From positions 112,627 to 176,626 of the forward strand of contig NZ_LUAW01000014.1 in assembly GCF_001605895.1 (NCBI RefSeq): 64,000 nucleotides of DNA, written 5' to 3'. Position 1 is the stretch's first letter. Each line of letters starts with the position of its first letter. Shown piece by piece: positions 1 to 8,579 of this stretch. The notes under the pieces are model-generated. The model was not told where the DNA came from, did not search any database, and worked only from the letters and a program-made list of their open reading frames with translations. Source of the DNA: Acinetobacter pragensis. GTDB taxonomy: Bacteria; Pseudomonadota; Gammaproteobacteria; Pseudomonadales; Moraxellaceae. A program made the position numbers and the translations under genes.

Positions 1-485
1 AATTATTGTGTGCGACGCATTAGGATCTAAAAATGAAAATAGAACAGCAGTCATTCCGCAGTGATTTGTATTATCGGATTTGTGGATTTCAAGTGCATTT
101 GGAACCTCTGCGCTTACGTCAGGACAAGCAGGCTATTTTCCATAAGGTTTTACATCAGTTTGGGATTTCGCAGTGGTCAACTAAAGTGGAGCAGCAGTTT
201 AAGGCCCATACATGGTCGGGCAATATTCGCGAGCTCATTCATATCGTAAGGTTGTCGGCTGCATTTAATGAAAGTGATGTTTTAAATCAGCTTTATTTAC
301 CCGAGCCTCAGCTGTGTCTTCAAACTGTGAATCAGCCTGTTTTAGATGGCAGTAATGAGAATTTAAATGCCATGACCAAGCATATGGTTATGCAGGTGCT
401 CAATGAGGAGAACGGCAATATCGCACGTACTGCAAAGCGGCTCAATATATCAAGAACAACAGTATACAAATACATCAGCAGTTAA
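1..485 (+). pseudogene. areR-like sigma-54 activator, 3' part, with in-frame amber codon
   Basis: C-terminal part of an NtrC-type enhancer-binding protein; the gene starts before the window. Read in the frame of the ATG at 33, the DNA from 3 encodes LLCATH, then TAG at 21-23, then DLKMKIEQQSFRSDLYYR. That is the end of the sigma-54 AAA+ domain, where ATHxDL and FRxDLYYR are family hallmarks. WSGNIREL follows, then a Fis-type helix-turn-helix at the C-terminus (NGNIARTAKRLNISRTTVYKY). The amber codon replaces one residue between ATH and DL, plausibly a CAG to TAG change. The ATG at 33 cannot be a real start because it lies inside the AAA+ core. Position before areC/areB suggests the aryl-alcohol regulator AreR. 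A sequencing error or amber suppression are the alternatives to a true pseudogene. Confidence 0.8.
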
Positions 486-643
486 GCCTTATGGCGTAGC
501 TTAACTTTGAGGTTATCCTGCCATTGTCTTTACTTTCAACATTGGATTGCTGCTGCGCAAATGCGGTTATGTTTCGGGCTTTTGCTTAAATTCAGCGTTC
601 TGATCACATTTTAATTCAGCCGGGTTTTTTGAGTGTCACTTTA

Positions 644-701
644 AACAAAGGACTGTCCAGTAACTGGACATTCCTTTGTTCGTATGTCTAGATCATGGAC
701 A
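644..701. promoter_or_regulatory. paired upstream activator sites for the sigma-54 activator
   Basis: Two 17-bp inverted repeats stand in tandem. The first, TGTCCAGTAACTGGACA at 654-670, is perfect and sits inside a larger palindrome at 644-680 whose arms have one mismatch. The second, TGTCTAGATCATGGACA at 685-701, is imperfect. Their centres (662 and 693) are 31 bp apart, about three helical turns. They lie roughly 75-105 bp upstream of the sigma-54 promoter at 753-768. Two in-phase dyads upstream of a -24/-12 promoter are the standard layout for an enhancer-binding protein, here presumably AreR. The assignment to AreR is inference. Confidence 0.75.
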
Positions 702-752
702 CGTTTGATTTTCTATTAAACTTAAAATATTGATTTTTAATAATAAAAAAAC

Positions 753-768
753 TGGCATGCAAACTGCA
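753..768 (+). promoter_or_regulatory. sigma-54 (-24/-12) promoter of the are operon
   Basis: TGGCATGCAAACTGCA has GG at 754-755 and GC at 766-767, the exact -24/-12 spacing of RpoN promoters, with the TGGCA and TGCA flanks matching consensus. It lies 129 bp before the start at 897. It fits control of the downstream genes by the sigma-54 activator whose 3' end lies at 1-485. Confidence 0.85.
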
Positions 769-896
769 ATTATTCTCTTGCTCAGTCTCAATCAAGTATG
801 GCTTTTGGCAAATAATCAACAGCTTTAAATGCCGTTAAAAAAGCTCAAGAGAAGAGAAGAGTCATGAAGGACAATTTAGATAAAAGGGAACGTGTT

Positions 897-1778
897 ATGC
901 ATTTAAGGACTAAAAATGCGCCGGTACTCATGCTGGGTGCTTTACTTGCATCGCAGAGTCATGCCATTGATGTGAATGCTGGGGATTATACGGCTTTACC
1001 GAGCGGAACCAATGTCGGTGTTTTTTATTATCAGCATAGTGAAATGGAAGGCTACTATCAAAATGGTGATAAAGCACGCGCTGACTCCCGCTCAGATATA
1101 GGTATTGCACGGTTTATTCATTATACCGATATCGCAGGATTACGTGCAACGCCGCAAGTGGTTATTCCGTTTGGATCGGTGCGCAATACTCAAATTGAGG
1201 ATGCTCATTTAAATAATGCATCAGGCTTTGCAGATCCTATTATAGCCTCTGCATTTTGGCTAATTAATCAACCTGAGCAAGGGGTTTCAGGGCGTTATCT
1301 TGCACTTACGCCGTTTATTTATTTGCCGCTTGGGCAATACGATAAGCATGATACGGTAAACCTAGGTGAAAACCGTTTTAAATATGATTTGCAGTTGGCT
1401 TGGGTACAGCCGCTTTATGGCAAATTGGGCTTTGAGTTTTATCAGGATGCAATCTGGTATGGCGATAATGATGAAGCTGGCAGCGGCAATCAAACTCTTT
1501 CACAAGTCACCAGCTATCAAACACAGGTCAATTTACGCTATGACTTGAATGCTAAGCAACGTGTAGCACTGGGATATGCGGCTAACTATGGCGGTGAGCA
1601 GTCTTTGGACGGTATTAAGCTTCAGCAAAATATGGAGAAGCAGCAGGCAAGGTTTGAGTTCCAGCAAATGATAAACCCAAGAACCCAATTGAGCGCACAG
1701 TTGGTTTCGGACACACAAGTTGAGAGCGGATTTAAGAAAGAATTAGGACTGAACTTCAGGCTTTTTTACATTTTCTAA
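897..1778 (+). CDS. MetA-pathway phenol degradation-type outer membrane protein
   Basis: Predicted outer-membrane beta-barrel of the family annotated as MetA-pathway of phenol degradation (SphY-like), thought to help hydrophobic aromatics cross the outer membrane. About 293 aa. An N-terminal signal peptide ends near SQSHA; alternating polar/aromatic strands follow (NVGVFYYQH, LRYDLNAKQRVALGYAANYG) and the protein ends in FRLFYIF, a terminal aromatic typical of BAM substrates. The ATG at 897 is preferred over 864 because it has an AAAAGGGA site and starts directly on the signal peptide. First gene after the sigma-54 promoter and 84 bp before areC, so probably the uptake component of the are operon. 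The exact substrate is unknown. Confidence 0.72.
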   Translation: MHLRTKNAPVLMLGALLASQSHAIDVNAGDYTALPSGTNVGVFYYQHSEMEGYYQNGDKARADSRSDIGIARFIHYTDIAGLRATPQVVIPFGSVRNTQIEDAHLNNASGFADPIIASAFWLINQPEQGVSGRYLALTPFIYLPLGQYDKHDTVNLGENRFKYDLQLAWVQPLYGKLGFEFYQDAIWYGDNDEAGSGNQTLSQVTSYQTQVNLRYDLNAKQRVALGYAANYGGEQSLDGIKLQQNMEKQQARFEFQQMINPRTQLSAQLVSDTQVESGFKKELGLNFRLFYIF

Positions 1779-1862
1779 TTCAAAACATGCGTGATGACAA
1801 CACATTCTCGCTTTAGTTTTGCAACGATGAAACTCAAGCAGTCAATACATTTTAAAGAGGTC

Positions 1863-3320
1863 ATGATGACGATATTAGCAAAAGAAATTTGGGATAAAAA
1901 ACTGTTCAGCGGTTTATGGCTGTCAACTCAAGCGACCTATAAAGTGGTTGAAGTGGCTACGGGTAAAGAGCTGGGTGAAATCGGCTATGCCTCTGCTCAG
2001 GATGTTGTGGAGGCGGCTCAACAAGCAAAAGCCGCACAGCAGCAGTGGTGGGCGCTGAGTTATCAAGAACGCCAAGCAGTATTTGAACGCGCAGCCGCTT
2101 TACTCACAGAAAACCAATTGGACGTGATTGAATGGCTGGTGAAAGAAAGCGGTTCTTTACAGCTCAAAGCAGGCTTTGAAGTCAGTATTGCAATTCAAGT
2201 CCTTAAACATTGTATCGGTTTGCCTGCTGCGGATCAGGGCACTCTGCTGCCGGCTCAAAATGGCAAATTAAGCATAGCCAAGCGTGTACCACTGGGTGTG
2301 GTTGGGGTGATTTCGCCATTTAATTTTCCGCTGTATTTAGCTTTACGGGCGGTTGCGCCGGCTTTGGCACTGGGCAATGCAGTCGTGCTTAAACCGGATG
2401 AACGCACAGCCGTGTGCAGCGGTTATGCGATTGCGCGAATTTTTGAGCTTGCTGGCTTACCTAAGGGGCTTCTGCATGTATTGCCGGGTGGGGCAGAAGT
2501 TGGGGAAGCTCTGACGCTAGATAAAAATATTGCCAGTATTCAGTTTACAGGTTCAACCCATGTAGGGCGTATAGTTGGTGCGAATGCAGCAAAGACTTTG
2601 AAAAAAGTCTCATTAGAGCTAGGTGGAAAAAACTCGCTGATTATTTTAGATGATGCGGATATTGAACTTGCTGCTGAAAATATTGCATGGGGTGCATTTT
2701 TGCATTCAGGTCAAATTTGCATGACTTCAGGCAAAATTTTGATTCATCAGAAAATTTATGCGCAAGTCAAAAAGCGCGTGATTGAAAAAGTGAAAAACTT
2801 TGTGGTGGGAAATCAGTGTGATAGCCATGTGACCATTGGCCCACTAATTAATGAAAAACAAGCGCAGCATGTAGAACAGCTGGTGAAGGCTGCAGTTGCT
2901 GAAGGAGCCAAACTAGAGGCGGGCGGTCATGCCAATGGGGTATTTTTTGAGCCGACCGTTCTTTCAGACGTGACTTCAAATAATTCGATTTTCAGTGAAG
3001 AAATTTTTGGGCCTGTTGCCGTGCTCATTCCATTTAGCGCAGATGAACAAGCGATTGAACTTGCTAATGATGGAGACTATGGGCTTTCAGCAGGCGTAAT
3101 CAGTTCAAATGTTGGGCGCGCTATGCAGCTTGGCGCACAGCTCAAAGTCGGTTTACTTCACATCAACGACCAAACTGTGAATGATGAGACGGTCAATCCA
3201 TTTGGCGGTTTTGGTGCATCAGGAAATGGAACGCGCATTGGTGGCCCCGCCAATGCAGATGAGTTTACCCAGTGGCAATGGATGACTGTACAGGCGCAAG
3301 CGCCGCATTATCCTTTTTAA
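1863..3320 (+). CDS. areC: benzaldehyde dehydrogenase AreC (XylC-type)
   Basis: NAD(P)-dependent aldehyde dehydrogenase, 485 aa, probably oxidising benzaldehyde-type aldehydes to benzoates in the cytoplasm. It has the cofactor-binding segment SPFNFPLYLALRAVAPALA, the FTGSTHVGR turn, the general-base glutamate in LELGGK and the nucleophilic cysteine in SGQICMTSGK near residue 286; the EEIFGPVAVL motif follows. The N-terminus (KEIWDKKLFSGLW) is characteristic of XylC/AreC proteins. A start at 1791 is possible, but 1863 has AAAGAGG just upstream and gives the usual family length. It lies 33 bp before areB, whose product would supply the aldehyde. Assignment is by family and context. Confidence 0.85.
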   Translation: MMTILAKEIWDKKLFSGLWLSTQATYKVVEVATGKELGEIGYASAQDVVEAAQQAKAAQQQWWALSYQERQAVFERAAALLTENQLDVIEWLVKESGSLQLKAGFEVSIAIQVLKHCIGLPAADQGTLLPAQNGKLSIAKRVPLGVVGVISPFNFPLYLALRAVAPALALGNAVVLKPDERTAVCSGYAIARIFELAGLPKGLLHVLPGGAEVGEALTLDKNIASIQFTGSTHVGRIVGANAAKTLKKVSLELGGKNSLIILDDADIELAAENIAWGAFLHSGQICMTSGKILIHQKIYAQVKKRVIEKVKNFVVGNQCDSHVTIGPLINEKQAQHVEQLVKAAVAEGAKLEAGGHANGVFFEPTVLSDVTSNNSIFSEEIFGPVAVLIPFSADEQAIELANDGDYGLSAGVISSNVGRAMQLGAQLKVGLLHINDQTVNDETVNPFGGFGASGNGTRIGGPANADEFTQWQWMTVQAQAPHYPF

Positions 3321-3353
3321 TCAGTTGAATCATTTATTACAGGACGTAATCGC

Positions 3354-4469
3354 ATGAACGAAATGAAAGACATTGTTGCCGCAGTGACGGCATGTAAAGG
3401 TGCAGATTTTGAGCTGAAGCCGCTGAAAATCCGCCAACCGAAAGGGGATGAGGTATTGGTTAAAGTTGTGGCTACAGGCATGTGCCATACTGACTTAATT
3501 GTTCGTGATCAGTATTATCCCGTGCCTTTGCCAGCGGTGCTGGGACATGAGGGTTCAGGCATTATTGAAGCCATTGGACCAAATGTCACAGACCTTCAAG
3601 TGGGTGACCATGTGGTTTTAAGCTATGGCTACTGCGGCAAATGTACACAGTGCCATACAGGCAATCCTGCATATTGCGCAGAGTTCTTTGGACGCAATTT
3701 CAGCGGTGCAGATTCAGAAGGAAAAAGTGCAATTTGTACGCATGATCATGCGGTGGTTCACGATCATTTTTTTGCACATTCATCTTTTGCAACCTATGCT
3801 TTAAGCCGTGAAAACAATACAGTTAAAGTGACCAAAGATGTGCCGATCGAGTTGCTCGGACCTTTAGGCTGCGGTATTCAAACGGGTGCAGGGGCATGTA
3901 TTAATGCACTTAAGGTGACGCCTGCCAGCAGCTTTGTGACCTGGGGTGCGGGTGCCGTTGGTTTAAGCGCTTTGCTTGCATCGAAAGTATGCGGCGCTTC
4001 AATCATTATCGCTGTGGACATTGTCGAGTCGCGTTTAGAGTTGGCCAAACGGCTGGGCGCAACACATGTGATTAACAGTAAAACGCAAGACCCTGTGGCA
4101 GCTATTAAGGAAATTACAGGCGGCGGAATTAATTTTGCTCTTGAGTCTACTGGGCGCCCTGAAATTTTAAAGCAGGGGATAGATGCATTGGGGATCTTAG
4201 GCAAAATAGCAGTTGTTGGGGCTCCACCTTTAGGTACGACGGCTCAGTTTGATGTGAATGACCTATTGCTGGGAGGGAAAACCATTTTGGGTGTGGTGGA
4301 GGGCAGCGGTTCACCGAAAAAATTTATTCCAGAGCTAGTCACATTATATCAACAAGGCAAATTTCCATTTGATCAATTGGTGAAGTTCTATGCTTTTGAT
4401 GAAATTAATCAGGCGGCAATAGACAGTCAGAAAGGGATCACACTGAAGCCTATTATTAAAATCGGCTAA
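3354..4469 (+). CDS. areB: aryl-alcohol dehydrogenase AreB
   Basis: Zinc-dependent medium-chain alcohol dehydrogenase, 371 aa, expected to oxidise benzyl alcohol and substituted benzyl alcohols with NAD. The catalytic zinc site is visible in GMCHTD and GHEGSG. The structural zinc cysteines lie in GYCGKCTQCHTGNPAYC near residues 90-105. The Rossmann glycines follow in GAGAVGLSALLASKVCG. An AGGA site 9 bp upstream supports the ATG at 3354. It follows areC by 33 bp and probably shares its sigma-54 transcript. Homologous to AreB/XylB; the chain is full length with no damage visible. Other aromatic alcohols could be the true substrate. Confidence 0.85.
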   Translation: MNEMKDIVAAVTACKGADFELKPLKIRQPKGDEVLVKVVATGMCHTDLIVRDQYYPVPLPAVLGHEGSGIIEAIGPNVTDLQVGDHVVLSYGYCGKCTQCHTGNPAYCAEFFGRNFSGADSEGKSAICTHDHAVVHDHFFAHSSFATYALSRENNTVKVTKDVPIELLGPLGCGIQTGAGACINALKVTPASSFVTWGAGAVGLSALLASKVCGASIIIAVDIVESRLELAKRLGATHVINSKTQDPVAAIKEITGGGINFALESTGRPEILKQGIDALGILGKIAVVGAPPLGTTAQFDVNDLLLGGKTILGVVEGSGSPKKFIPELVTLYQQGKFPFDQLVKFYAFDEINQAAIDSQKGITLKPIIKIG

Positions 4470-4552
4470 TTTTTGATGGCCTGATCATATTGATGCGATC
4501 AGGTCACTTCATTTTAAAAAATATATAGCTCATAAATTCAGGGAACAGAAGA

Positions 4553-4948
4553 ATGGCGGATAAGCCTTTTGTGGTAAACACCAATACTATACCGTGGGAA
4601 TTTATCCCAATTCCTTTTTTAAATGATGCGCTGCCTGTCAAAACCTGTTTGCAGGATTCAGATACAGGCATGATGGTTTGGAAGCTGCGTTATCCTGCGG
4701 GATTTAGAACTGTGGAACATTGGCATAATTGTGCGCACGGAATGTATGTATTAGAGGGACATTTAGTCACCAGTGAGGGAGAGTTTGGACCCGGGAATTT
4801 TGTTTGGTTCCCTGAAGGTTCGGTAATGTTCCATGGTGCGCGCAGTGATAATGACGTCTTAATGCTTTTTATAACGAATAAGCCTTTTGATATTCACTTT
4901 ACCGCAGAAGAAGGAATGCCTGAATATGGGGCTGAAAGTGAATGCTAG
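4553..4948 (+). CDS. small cupin-domain protein
   Basis: A 131-aa single-domain cupin. The metal-binding pattern is visible as EHWHNCAHGMYVLEGHL near residues 51-67 and the second cupin motif as FGPGNFVWFPEGSVMFHGA near residues 79-97. No signal peptide. It follows areB after 83 bp in the same direction, with an AACAGAAG-type ribosome site, so it may be the last gene of the are transcript. Such stand-alone cupins can be oxygenases, isomerases or sensors and the fold alone gives no substrate. Confidence 0.65.
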   Translation: MADKPFVVNTNTIPWEFIPIPFLNDALPVKTCLQDSDTGMMVWKLRYPAGFRTVEHWHNCAHGMYVLEGHLVTSEGEFGPGNFVWFPEGSVMFHGARSDNDVLMLFITNKPFDIHFTAEEGMPEYGAESEC

Positions 4949-4967
4949 GCGGTGATTTATAAAAGAG

Positions 4968-5009
4968 TTGAATATTAAGTGATTTTCAAACAAGAAGCTT
5001 AATATTCAA
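4968..5009. terminator. possible hairpin terminator after the cupin gene
   Basis: Inverted repeat TTGAATATTAAG (4968-4979) and CTTAATATTCAA (4998-5009) around an 18-base loop. The arms pair perfectly but are AT-rich, and no clean T-run follows, so its strength as a terminator is uncertain. It lies 20 bp after the cupin stop codon. Confidence 0.4.
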
Positions 5010-5020
5010 TTCGCCATTAT

Positions 5021-5110
5021 TTATTTTGAAATCAGTGCATGAGGATTCATACCTAAGAATTTAGCGGCACTGCCATCTCCAAAAAATTGCTTTTATTTTT
5101 TACTGGCAAG
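5021..5110 (-). pseudogene. possible amidohydrolase 3' remnant
   Basis: On the minus strand this stretch reads KQFFGDGSAAKFLGMNPHAL and ends in a TAA at 5021-5023. This resembles the C-terminal NAA+(K/R)(F/L)LG tail of amidohydrolases, but no longer open frame extends upstream before the AraC gene. It may be the scar of a deleted gene between the are block and the AraC gene. The match is short and judged by eye. Confidence 0.25.
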
Positions 5111-5183
5111 CGCTGTGAATCACTAAAATATCTACGGATGGGTTGATCCTAAACCACAGGGGCATGCTTTATTTATGGCTGCT

Positions 5184-6071
5184 TTAATTTTTTCTTAAAT
5201 CTTCAGACGGCGGCATACCAAAAAAGCGTTTATATTCGCGGGAAAACTGCGACAAGCTCTCATAACCAACTTGAATACTTGCAGAGGAGACATCTAAATC
5301 TTCGGTTATTAATAAACGCCGTGCTTCAGATAAACGCATTCTTTTTTGATATTGCAAAGGGCTCATTGAGGTAATGTCTCGAAAATGCTGATGAAAACTG
5401 GAAGAACTCATGCCCATAGAGTTTGCCAAGTCATCAATGCTCAAGGGTTTGGAAAAGTTATGTTTGAGCCATTCAATGGCTTTAACAATTCGATGCCCAT
5501 TTGTTCCTGTGGCGGCGATTCTTTTGAGTCGATCACCTTGCGGGCTCATCAATAAGCGATACAGAATTTCTTTAATAATCAAAGGAGATAAAATCTGAAT
5601 ATCTTCAGGTGTTTGGATTAATTCGAGTAAACGAACAAAAGCATTGGTCAACTCATGTGTCAGCTCACCAACAGCAAGTCCCTTTTTATCTTCAGTCCTG
5701 TGCTTAAAAGGCACATGCGCTTCCAGCATAAGCTGTGCTAAAGCATAAGGATCTAATTTCAATAAGATGCCCAAATAAGGTTTTTCTGGTGAGGCATCTA
5801 TAATTTGTGAAATGACAGGTAAATCAATTGCGGTAAATAAGAAATGTTCCGCATCATAAGTATAAATTTCTTCGCCCAAGATCACTTGCTTCTTACCTTG
5901 CGCAATCAAACACAAACTCGCATCCAGCATATTGCTCGAGGCTTGGGTCGGGGTATCCCAGCGACTTAGGATTAATCCTGCAATAGGAGTTTCAAACCGA
6001 TTTTCAACAGAGGTATATTGATCAACCAATTGAATTAATCGGGTATGTGCGTTTCGTTCTTTTGTAACCAT
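5184..6071 (-). CDS. AraC-family transcriptional regulator (YqhC-like)
   Basis: A 295-aa regulator with an AraC_N-type N-terminal sensor domain (about residues 25-180, including LCLIAQGKKQVILGEEIYTY) and two helix-turn-helix motifs at the C-terminus (LSIDDLANSMGMSSSSFHQHFR and SIQVGYESLSQFSREYKRFFG). This subfamily includes YqhC, which activates an alcohol dehydrogenase and an aldo-keto reductase gene in response to reactive aldehydes. Here it is transcribed divergently from a cupin/aldo-keto reductase/alcohol dehydrogenase operon, the same kind of arrangement. The 205-bp divergent spacer (6072-6276) should hold its operator; no clear repeat was picked out by eye. Ligand unknown. Confidence 0.8.
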   Translation of the reverse strand: MVTKERNAHTRLIQLVDQYTSVENRFETPIAGLILSRWDTPTQASSNMLDASLCLIAQGKKQVILGEEIYTYDAEHFLFTAIDLPVISQIIDASPEKPYLGILLKLDPYALAQLMLEAHVPFKHRTEDKKGLAVGELTHELTNAFVRLLELIQTPEDIQILSPLIIKEILYRLLMSPQGDRLKRIAATGTNGHRIVKAIEWLKHNFSKPLSIDDLANSMGMSSSSFHQHFRDITSMSPLQYQKRMRLSEARRLLITEDLDVSSASIQVGYESLSQFSREYKRFFGMPPSEDLRKN

Positions 6072-6276
6072 TCGGCTTATCTCAAAACTTTACTCATTTT
6101 ATTGTAGAAGCTTCAGCAGATTTGAATAGAGACAACAATAAAAATTTGGAGGATTAGGCAAATATACAAGAGGAATAGAACAGCAAAGTATGGCTTCGAT
6201 TTTTATACTGATAAAACAAGAGAGACTATCGTCAATCTAACAACCTATTCAATTTACAGCCAGTTTGGACATCACT

Positions 6277-6774
6277 ATGAACATGAAATTCGGCGTCCTC
6301 ATGGCCACATTGCTGATTTCAATTGGAGCACAAGCGATGAGTCAAGAAAAAGCTTCGGCATCTCAAACCATTAAAAAAGCCAATGAGCATCAAATCTTTG
6401 GAGGTTCAGACCAGAGCTTTACTGGCGTTGTTCATGTGGAACTTTTGACAGACGATACAGAAGGCATTAATGCATCCAGTGCCTATGTCAGCTTTCAAGC
6501 CAATGCTCGGTCATTTTGGCATACCCATCCTAAAGGGCAATACCTTGTAGTGACGCAAGGTGAAGGGGTCGTACAAGAATGGGGGAAAGCTGCAGAAAAA
6601 GTTACCGCCGGCGATGTTATTTACTGTCCGCCAGGTGTGAAGCATTGGCATGGCGCCAGCGGTCATTCTGCTATGACTCATCTAGCCCTCACGGGTGCTG
6701 ATGAAAATGGACGCAACGTGGATTGGCTCGAACCTGTCAGTGAGCAGGAGTATCAGCTTGCTGATCAAGATTAA
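6277..6774 (+). CDS. exported cupin-domain protein
   Basis: About 165 aa, with an N-terminal signal peptide (MKFGVLMATLLISIGAQAMS) followed by a cupin. Metal ligands are visible in FWHTHPKGQYLVVTQGEGVV and the second motif in GDVIYCPPGVKHWHGAS. The open frame extends to a TTG at 6265, but the ATG at 6277 (or 6283) starts on the signal peptide. First gene of the operon divergent from the AraC regulator, and the only one with the cupin fold. Proteins of this kind occur beside carboxymuconolactone-decarboxylase-like proteins and oxidoreductases in electrophile-responsive operons. The reaction is unknown. Confidence 0.7.
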   Translation: MNMKFGVLMATLLISIGAQAMSQEKASASQTIKKANEHQIFGGSDQSFTGVVHVELLTDDTEGINASSAYVSFQANARSFWHTHPKGQYLVVTQGEGVVQEWGKAAEKVTAGDVIYCPPGVKHWHGASGHSAMTHLALTGADENGRNVDWLEPVSEQEYQLADQD

Positions 6775-6819
6775 TGGCAGATATTGTTTTTAAAAGCAAA
6801 CGTTGAATGCGGGGCAACC

Positions 6820-7671
6820 ATGATATTTACGACCTTAAATAATGGCGTGAAAATGCCAATTTTAGGCTTTGGTGTATTCCAAATGTTGGATCAGCAGCAG
6901 TGTGAAGATGCGGTTTATCACGCTTTAATGACCGGCTATCGACATATTGATACCGCAGCGGCTTATGAGAATGAAGACGCCGTAGGACGTGCAATCCGAC
7001 GCTGTGAAGTTCCGCGGGAAGAATTATTTATTACCAGTAAACTTTGGGTACAAGATGCAGGTTATGAAACAGCTCATACTGCTTTTCAGCGTTCACTGGA
7101 GCGCTTAGGTTTAGATTATCTTGATTTGTACTTAATTCATCAGCCTTATTCCGATGTTTATGGTTCTTGGCATGCGATGCAGGAACTTTATGACGCAGGA
7201 AAAATTAAAGCCATCGGTGTGAGTAACTTTTCGATTGACCGTATTGCCGATTTAATTGCGTTTAATCGAATTATCCCGGCGGTCAACCAAATTGAAACGC
7301 ATCCTTTTACCCAGCAAATTGCAGCGCAGCGCTTCCTTAAAGCGCGTGGGATTCAACATGAGGCGTGGGCGCCGTTTGCAGAAGGTAAAAATGATATTTT
7401 CCAAAATGAAATCTTGAAAGAAATTGCAGATGTACATGGTAAAAGTGTTGCACAGGTGATTTTACGCTGGTTGATACAGCGAGAGATTGCGGTGATTCCA
7501 AAATCGGTGAATGCAAAACGCATTGAAGAAAATTTTGACGTGTTCTCTTTTGAATTAAGTGAGCAAGACATCCAGCGCATTCAAGCTTTGGATACAGGCG
7601 CGCATTTAATTGCGGATCATCGCAATCCTGAGCGGATAGAACAAATTGCCCGGATTCGGTTCAATACTTGA
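6820..7671 (+). CDS. aldo-keto reductase (DkgA-like)
   Basis: NADPH-dependent aldo-keto reductase, about 283 aa, cytoplasmic TIM barrel. The catalytic tetrad is complete: Asp44 and Tyr49 in [11 protein letters not shown], Lys74 in FITSKLW and His107 in LYLIHQPY. The cofactor motif [17 protein letters not shown] is near the C-terminus. The open frame starts at TTG 6784, but ATG 6820 begins at the usual family start ([18 protein letters not shown]). It lies 45 bp after the cupin and overlaps the upstream open part of the next gene. Together with the AraC regulator it suggests reduction of reactive carbonyls, as DkgA does with methylglyoxal. Substrate is inferred only. Confidence 0.82.
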   Translation: MIFTTLNNGVKMPILGFGVFQMLDQQQCEDAVYHALMTGYRHIDTAAAYENEDAVGRAIRRCEVPREELFITSKLWVQDAGYETAHTAFQRSLERLGLDYLDLYLIHQPYSDVYGSWHAMQELYDAGKIKAIGVSNFSIDRIADLIAFNRIIPAVNQIETHPFTQQIAAQRFLKARGIQHEAWAPFAEGKNDIFQNEILKEIADVHGKSVAQVILRWLIQREIAVIPKSVNAKRIEENFDVFSFELSEQDIQRIQALDTGAHLIADHRNPERIEQIARIRFNT

Positions 7672-7697
7672 TTCAAGTCAAAACAGGAGGCTCTGGA

Positions 7698-8465
7698 ATG
7701 CGCGCTTTTTTATGGGCTTATAGATGGAAAGAGAACCTGATTTTGTTGTCGATTTTTCAGAGCTTGTCTATATCGAGCGCTGCAGAAATCAAACAGGTGC
7801 AACCGATATCAACTGAAAAGGAAGTACAGCGGATGAATCATGCCATTAAGCAAAAGCATCAAGCCATGATTCCTATTGCAGCGTTTTCGGCGGTCGGTAA
7901 TCAACCGAAATTAGCCCAAGCACTGCGGCAGGGTTTAGATCAGGGCTTAACGATCAACCAAATTAAATCGCTTTTGGTGCAAAGCTATGCCTATGCAGGA
8001 TTTCCACGCAGTTTGAATGCTTTGGCTACTTTTATGCAGGTACTCGAACAACGCAAAGCACAAGGCATTCACGACATTGACGGTGCTGCAAGTACACCAT
8101 TGGCGCAGGATTATCAGGCTTTGGTGCAAGGCACACAGAACCAAAGTCAATTGGCAGGGCAGTCTGTGCAAGGTCCATTATTCGAATTTTCACCTGAAAT
8201 TGATGAATATTTGAAAGCGCATCTCTTTGGCGATATTTTTTCTAAAGATGTACTGAATTGGGAGGAACGGGAAATAGCAACCGTCAGTATGCTGGCTGCG
8301 ATGGATGGTGTGGAAAGTCAGCTTAGATCACATCTTATCCTTGCTCAAAAACAAGGAATTTCAATGAGGCAGCTGCAGGCGGTCGGCTTAATTTTGTCGG
8401 AACTGGTGAGTGTTGAAGCCGGTCAGAGGCTTGAGGCTGAATTGCCCCAACTATCCGCACAATAA
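7698..8465 (+). CDS. exported carboxymuconolactone decarboxylase-like protein
   Basis: About 255 aa. A long hydrophobic N-terminus (near residues 14-30, ending SISSAAE) suggests export. Two CMD-type all-helical segments follow: IPIAAFSAVGNQPKLAQALRQGL...LLVQSYAYAGFPRSLNAL, and WEEREIATVSMLAAMDGVESQLRSHL. There is no CxxC motif, so it is not an AhpD-type peroxidase and probably not a thiol enzyme. The ATG at 7698 is chosen for its strong AGGAGG site at 7685-7690. CMD-like proteins of this kind are common partners of cupins and aldo-keto reductases in electrophile-responsive operons; their chemistry is mostly unknown. It is unlikely to be PcaC, which is shorter and cytoplasmic. Confidence 0.7.
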   Translation: MRAFLWAYRWKENLILLSIFQSLSISSAAEIKQVQPISTEKEVQRMNHAIKQKHQAMIPIAAFSAVGNQPKLAQALRQGLDQGLTINQIKSLLVQSYAYAGFPRSLNALATFMQVLEQRKAQGIHDIDGAASTPLAQDYQALVQGTQNQSQLAGQSVQGPLFEFSPEIDEYLKAHLFGDIFSKDVLNWEEREIATVSMLAAMDGVESQLRSHLILAQKQGISMRQLQAVGLILSELVSVEAGQRLEAELPQLSAQ

Positions 8466-8579
8466 ATTTGAATTAATGAATTTCCCGCAGAGTGTCTATC
8501 TTGGTTCGCGGATTAATCATTCTAGATGAAGTTTCTGGAATGATTTTATTCCATGAATGAAAAAAGTGAGGAGCAAAAT

